NCBI GenBank assembly: GCA_964019165.1
Contig: OZ025278.1
Coordinates: 13,705,786 to 13,769,785, forward strand
DNA from: Mastigias papua
Taxonomy: Eukaryota; Cnidaria; Scyphozoa; Rhizostomeae; Mastigiidae
Length of the DNA stretch: 64,000 bases
Direction of reading: 5' to 3'
In this document: in pieces, positions 59,691-64,000 of the stretch
Layout of the letters: each line of letters starts with the position of its first letter
Numbering within the stretch: position 1 is the first letter of the stretch
Notes under the pieces: model-generated
Databases searched by the model: none
What the model was told of the DNA's origin: nothing
Seen by the model: the letters and a program-made list of their open reading frames with translations, nothing else
Position numbers and translations under genes: made by a program

Positions 59691-62600
59691 TTTCTATTCT
59701 GTCTTTTCTTCGTAAGTAAACACTGTTCTAGGGTATTGTGCCCATGAACTGTCAGAGTCAAGCTAATAAAATGAACTAGTGGCTGATGGCAGAAGAAAAG
59801 TTAACCCAGACTAAAGACACTCTAGATCTTTACCTATAATTAATGCACCGAATGAGACTGTGAAAATGATGATGTTTAAATGCTTCGCGATTTCTCCATC
59901 TACTAGGATATCTACTAGGATTTCTCCATTTGATTCACCGACAATTTGATTAACTATTGGCACTTATCAAGGTCTTAAAATCTTTCTAACAAATTGAATC
60001 AAAAAGTATACAAAAAACCAATTCACAAATTTAATCCAGATTTGACCTAAAATGTGTGCTTTAATATCAAGACACTAAGATGTATTATGAACTTGGCCCG
60101 TCCGAGACGCACTTCTGTGAATCTAGGAACTTTACGTCTATGAATGTAATGTTAAGTTGGTGCAGCCTGCTTCACTCGTTGAAACGCACGATAAGAATTC
60201 TAGGCAAAATAATTACACAAAGCAAGTAAGAACCTGGCTACCTTTAGGGTGGACAGATATCCTGCTTTCTATATTATAGTGGTGCCACTGATGTCTGACA
60301 AATCAACTTCAATGAATATATTTTGTACATCTCATGCAAGCTTTCTATGCTTCAACTCCTCATTAAATATGTTTAATGTAGATTGAAAGCAATTGCCAGT
60401 AAAACCTACAACTAATTATCTCCCTTTTGAAAAGTTGCAAATGAGCCCGACCTAGTTTCCGCCTATAGAAGATCCATCCTAAAGGTTGAATGTTCTCCAA
60501 CCTAGGAAACATCGCTCTAATTTTCGTGCCAGCTATGAATGCTATCGCACCGTCGATAGTTGGTTCAAAATGAGCTGATGCGCGCTTTCAAGGCTGCACT
60601 AAATAGCACAGGAAACTGAATGACCTTGGCAAGTCTCTCCTTTTATTAACGTTTTCCCTATGATTATGTATAGGTTTCCAACATCCCTCTGCAACTAATA
60701 TGTATTTCATGTAACCAACTTGCATATTCTGTGTTTGATATACTTTAGTTAAACAGTTGAATATTATCGTATTATAGTGTATGCAATGGTAAATCGGTTT
60801 GGCTGATGCCTTTACTGCAAATCTGAGGTACAACCATATCTTTCTGCATTTAAATGTTGGAATTCGTTGCGACAAAAAAGGAACATTTGCCGTACATTTT
60901 TCTCATAAGGAACCCACCAGCTCAAGGCCTACTCCTTAAAGATCCTTATTCTTGGACCTCTTTTGACTACATTGTAGTTTTAAAACCTTCTTAATAGTTC
61001 CTTACTTTTAACTGCATCCTTTGTATTATATAGACATTGCAAGTGTCAAGTGCTAAGACAGGGTACTACAGATTTCGCAGCTATCATTCCTTCCAAATTC
61101 TAGTAGAAAATCTAATCTAGTGATCACATGCCATCTACATAGCTCGCTTCTACTGTGTCTCAATTTTCCTCTCTCTCGCTCGCGCGATTATATCCCACAA
61201 ATCCATTTACCCTTATCTTGTATATCCAATTCTATGACCTGAAGCTTTAGAGGGGGCTATGATATTTGTTTTGCAACAGAATACAGCTAGCTAACTCCAA
61301 CCACAGTGGATCAAGGAAATGAAAAGACTGACGCGTTTGATTCATAAACATTGTTTCAATGATAGCGCTTTTCAGACTTGGCAAAATGGATTAGCAAGGA
61401 GATAAGACAACTCATCAGTGCATTAACCAGCTGTTGAGAGGCTCAACATAATTAAACAGTGATTGCTTATAGTTAAAGAAGCACCAGTTGATTCTCTATG
61501 GAAAAAATTGCTGATCCGCAAGGACAATTTTCACTTTTCATTTTGTTTCCTATGGACTACATGTTTTTGCTTCTATAAGAAACCGATTTATAAAAAATCT
61601 AGTACTGCACAGCTCAAAATTTAAGAAACTTTCAGAACTACAAGGAGAGAGTTAAGAAACTAAAGAAACTTCTGTGCCACCTTTGAGAATTTCCGTGGCA
61701 CGTTTTTCCTCCACGGATTTCGAAGTGTCCTCTACGGTATGCTCTATGTGCTTAAAAATCAATAAGCATTACGGACACTACAAAAGACAGTTCTTTTACG
61801 TCATGTTTTTGTTTTCACTAGTGTTTTTTCAGTAAATTAAGAAAATTTAAGAAACTTTTCAGTTAATTAAGAAACTCTTAAGAACCTTTTAGAACCAAAA
61901 TGTGGCCAGATATTAAGAAACTTTTACTACTAGGCCTTGAGCTAGGTTTCCTAAATAAAAAGTGTGCGCAATCACCTTTGACCACATACTCATTTCTCTG
62001 ATACCAGACTAAACTTCCTGCAGAGGTTTTCTGGATGTAGTCGCGATGTTCTCCTCTTTGAAACTCTAGTGTTTGTGAACCCATTTATGAGTATGAGCGA
62101 CATGTAAGGAAGTCATCTTCACTTTGCTCTCACAGTCGAATATGCAGGTTGAAGAAGTCTTATTGTCCTCGTGGGGTTTTCTATTCGGGAAAGCAACATG
62201 GCCTACTTAACATTAAAATTTTTCGATTATGGAAAACATAATAAAAGTTCTTTTTAAGAAACAAGTATATAAGAAACATTTGAGAAGCACGTGGAGGCTG
62301 AGGTTCAAAAGTAAACTTGAAAAATCTGTTTTTGCGCCGAATATTTTTATCAAACTGGAAACAACACACACATAACATCCTTTCGTCAGATGTTTTGAAC
62401 TACAAACCCTATTTCTCGTCTCACAGCTGCCTTGTTGCAATAAGAAATTTCAAAGAAATCTAAGAAGCACTTAAAGGAGCACTTGAGGCTGACTTTGACA
62501 ATATATTAAGAAATCCAGGCTGCAGGGAGAAGGCTTGTTTCTTATATAAAAAGTAACGTGTAGTGCTCTGGTTCTCTCATCTTAGTCATGAGAGAAGTTT

Positions 62601-64000
62601 GTTGGTGAGCTACTGGAAAAACGTAGGAGCGAAAACTAGGCCTTGATAATTGCTCATGTACGTACATGAGGCAACTCTTTGACACATTATGAAGCATTTC
62701 TTTTTTATTGGCAAATATTTAGAGCCAAACATACAGATAACATTCAGTTTGAGGAAACTACTGTGTGAAGGCGTATACATACCTCCAACCTATAATGGAC
62801 CAGATCACGCAAAACTAGTAGTGTTGGATGTTGTGAGAAAAAAAGGAAACAGATGGAGTTTCTGAAGAACAACAGCAACTACAGAAGCTAGCCAACAGCT
62901 TCGGGCTTCCGCCTTCTTAGTGGCAATGACTGGACGTAGAATAAAGCTGCTTTGGACTCAAATCGACCAGAGTTCATTTGCTTTGTCTCGTGAAAAAAAA
63001 ACACTTTACTTCACCAGTGCAATATCATTTGCCATTAGGGACCGGTTATTATGGCTTGACACATATGGCAAGCAGAAACGTGAGGCTAAAAAGCACACTT
63101 AATTTCGTGTAGAATGGAAAAGCGACTGCATTCATTACTGAAGCTCGTTTTCAATATATGTGATTATCTCGCGCTGATGACTCATTTTCCTTTCAAGACA
63201 AGACGTAGATGATCTAACGTGTTATGATTATTCACAATCTCTGTTGCAGCTTGTATTTCTGGCATAGGTTTGTCCTTCTAAAGATTCAAGAAGGGAGGGG
63301 CTACGCTGTAAATAAATTACATAGACCACGCCCATAACAACACTTAATAATTCATTCAAGCTGTTCAAATATCAAACATGCAAAGTTGAGAATCTATTAA
63401 AGGTAAATATACTTAGAAATATGAAAGAGGGGTAATGAAAGTTGGTTCATATTACCCAGTTAGGAGCTCACCATGCTAGAATACCCTCATTTTAGCCAGG
63501 AGGGCTTAGCCCCCAGAGACACCTTCCACGGCACCCCTGATCTAGCACATGGACAATCCAAGTACTATAAGCACTACGCAGTGTAAGCAGATGTGAAATG
63601 CAAGTTTTTTTAAAGGAACCTAAGGCCCGAGTTTAGACAGGAGTTCCTTACTCTTCTACCAGAAATAAGTCTCAAATTTCCCTATCCTGTTCATTGTTAT
63701 TAAAATTCTAAAGCTACATGTACTCTAGAGTTATCCAGTAAACGCTGTGGGTGGTTAAAAGCACAATTTTTTAGCTCTGAACTGAATGGTTTTCAGTTTA
63801 CCATGAAGTCAGTACTGAAACTTTCTTTAAGACATTCTTAGCAAAATGTTTGAATTTGTGTAGCATTACAGCGTTACACAGACAGACTAGCACTGCACAA
63901 GCAACACTGATTTTAATAGGAAATCTATGAAACCTAAGTAAAAGAGATTATGCTGGCAGGAATACTCGAATATTAAAAGTATATAAACTTATCGACTTTC
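59691..64000. other. no gene recognised; TTAAGAAAC-rich repeat at 61600-62560
   Basis: Units such as 'ttaagaaactttt' and 'aagaaacatttgagaagcac' recur between about 61600 and 62560. The 'gaggctga' element also recurs there, suggesting a degenerate dispersed repeat related to those at 20.9 kb. Elsewhere I see only short frames with no motif. A Wnt first exon with a signal peptide could lie here but was not identified. Confidence 0.4.

Overview
This is an AT-rich animal nuclear DNA window with intron-split genes, long microsatellites and many decayed transposons. A Wnt ligand gene on the minus strand makes it metazoan, because Wnt is an animal-specific family. The Wnt C-terminus is divergent (it lacks the usual CCGRG block), which suits an early-branching animal such as a sponge. 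That lineage call is an inference of low confidence.

Left part (about 4.9-26.7 kb): three tandem plus-strand copies (A, B, C) of one uncharacterised gene family. Each has four homologous downstream exons with matching splice phases. B and C also have a recognisable homologous first exon. Copy C can be assembled into a complete 299-residue model. Copy A has lost one base in its third-exon equivalent. Copy B has no in-frame ATG in the visible first exon. The protein looks like a divergent PH/GRAM-like fold (inference only).

Middle (27.4-42.5 kb): on the minus strand, a BTB-BACK protein (27.4-31.4 kb) of the BTBD1/2/3/6 type without a PHR domain. Next come LINE reverse-transcriptase remnants and TA arrays with a tRNA-like SINE head. 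A single-exon orphan gene lies on the plus strand (36.5-37.1 kb). A complete four-exon beta-1,3-glucuronosyltransferase (GlcAT, proteoglycan linker synthesis) lies on the minus strand (39.4-42.5 kb).

Right part (49.7-59.2 kb): the Wnt gene on the minus strand, with three certain exons and one candidate upstream exon 6.6 kb away. Its signal-peptide exon was not found. Just upstream of its last exon, inside the intron, lies a long inverted repeat. Each arm encodes a complete type-I hammerhead ribozyme core, one on each strand, next to a long TA array. This is the most interesting non-coding element in the window. The rest is MITE-like elements, minisatellites, SINE remnants and sequence in which I see nothing specific.

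The GlcAT and Wnt genes could be linked functionally, since glucuronate-primed heparan sulfate helps Wnt spread. Their proximity alone does not show this.
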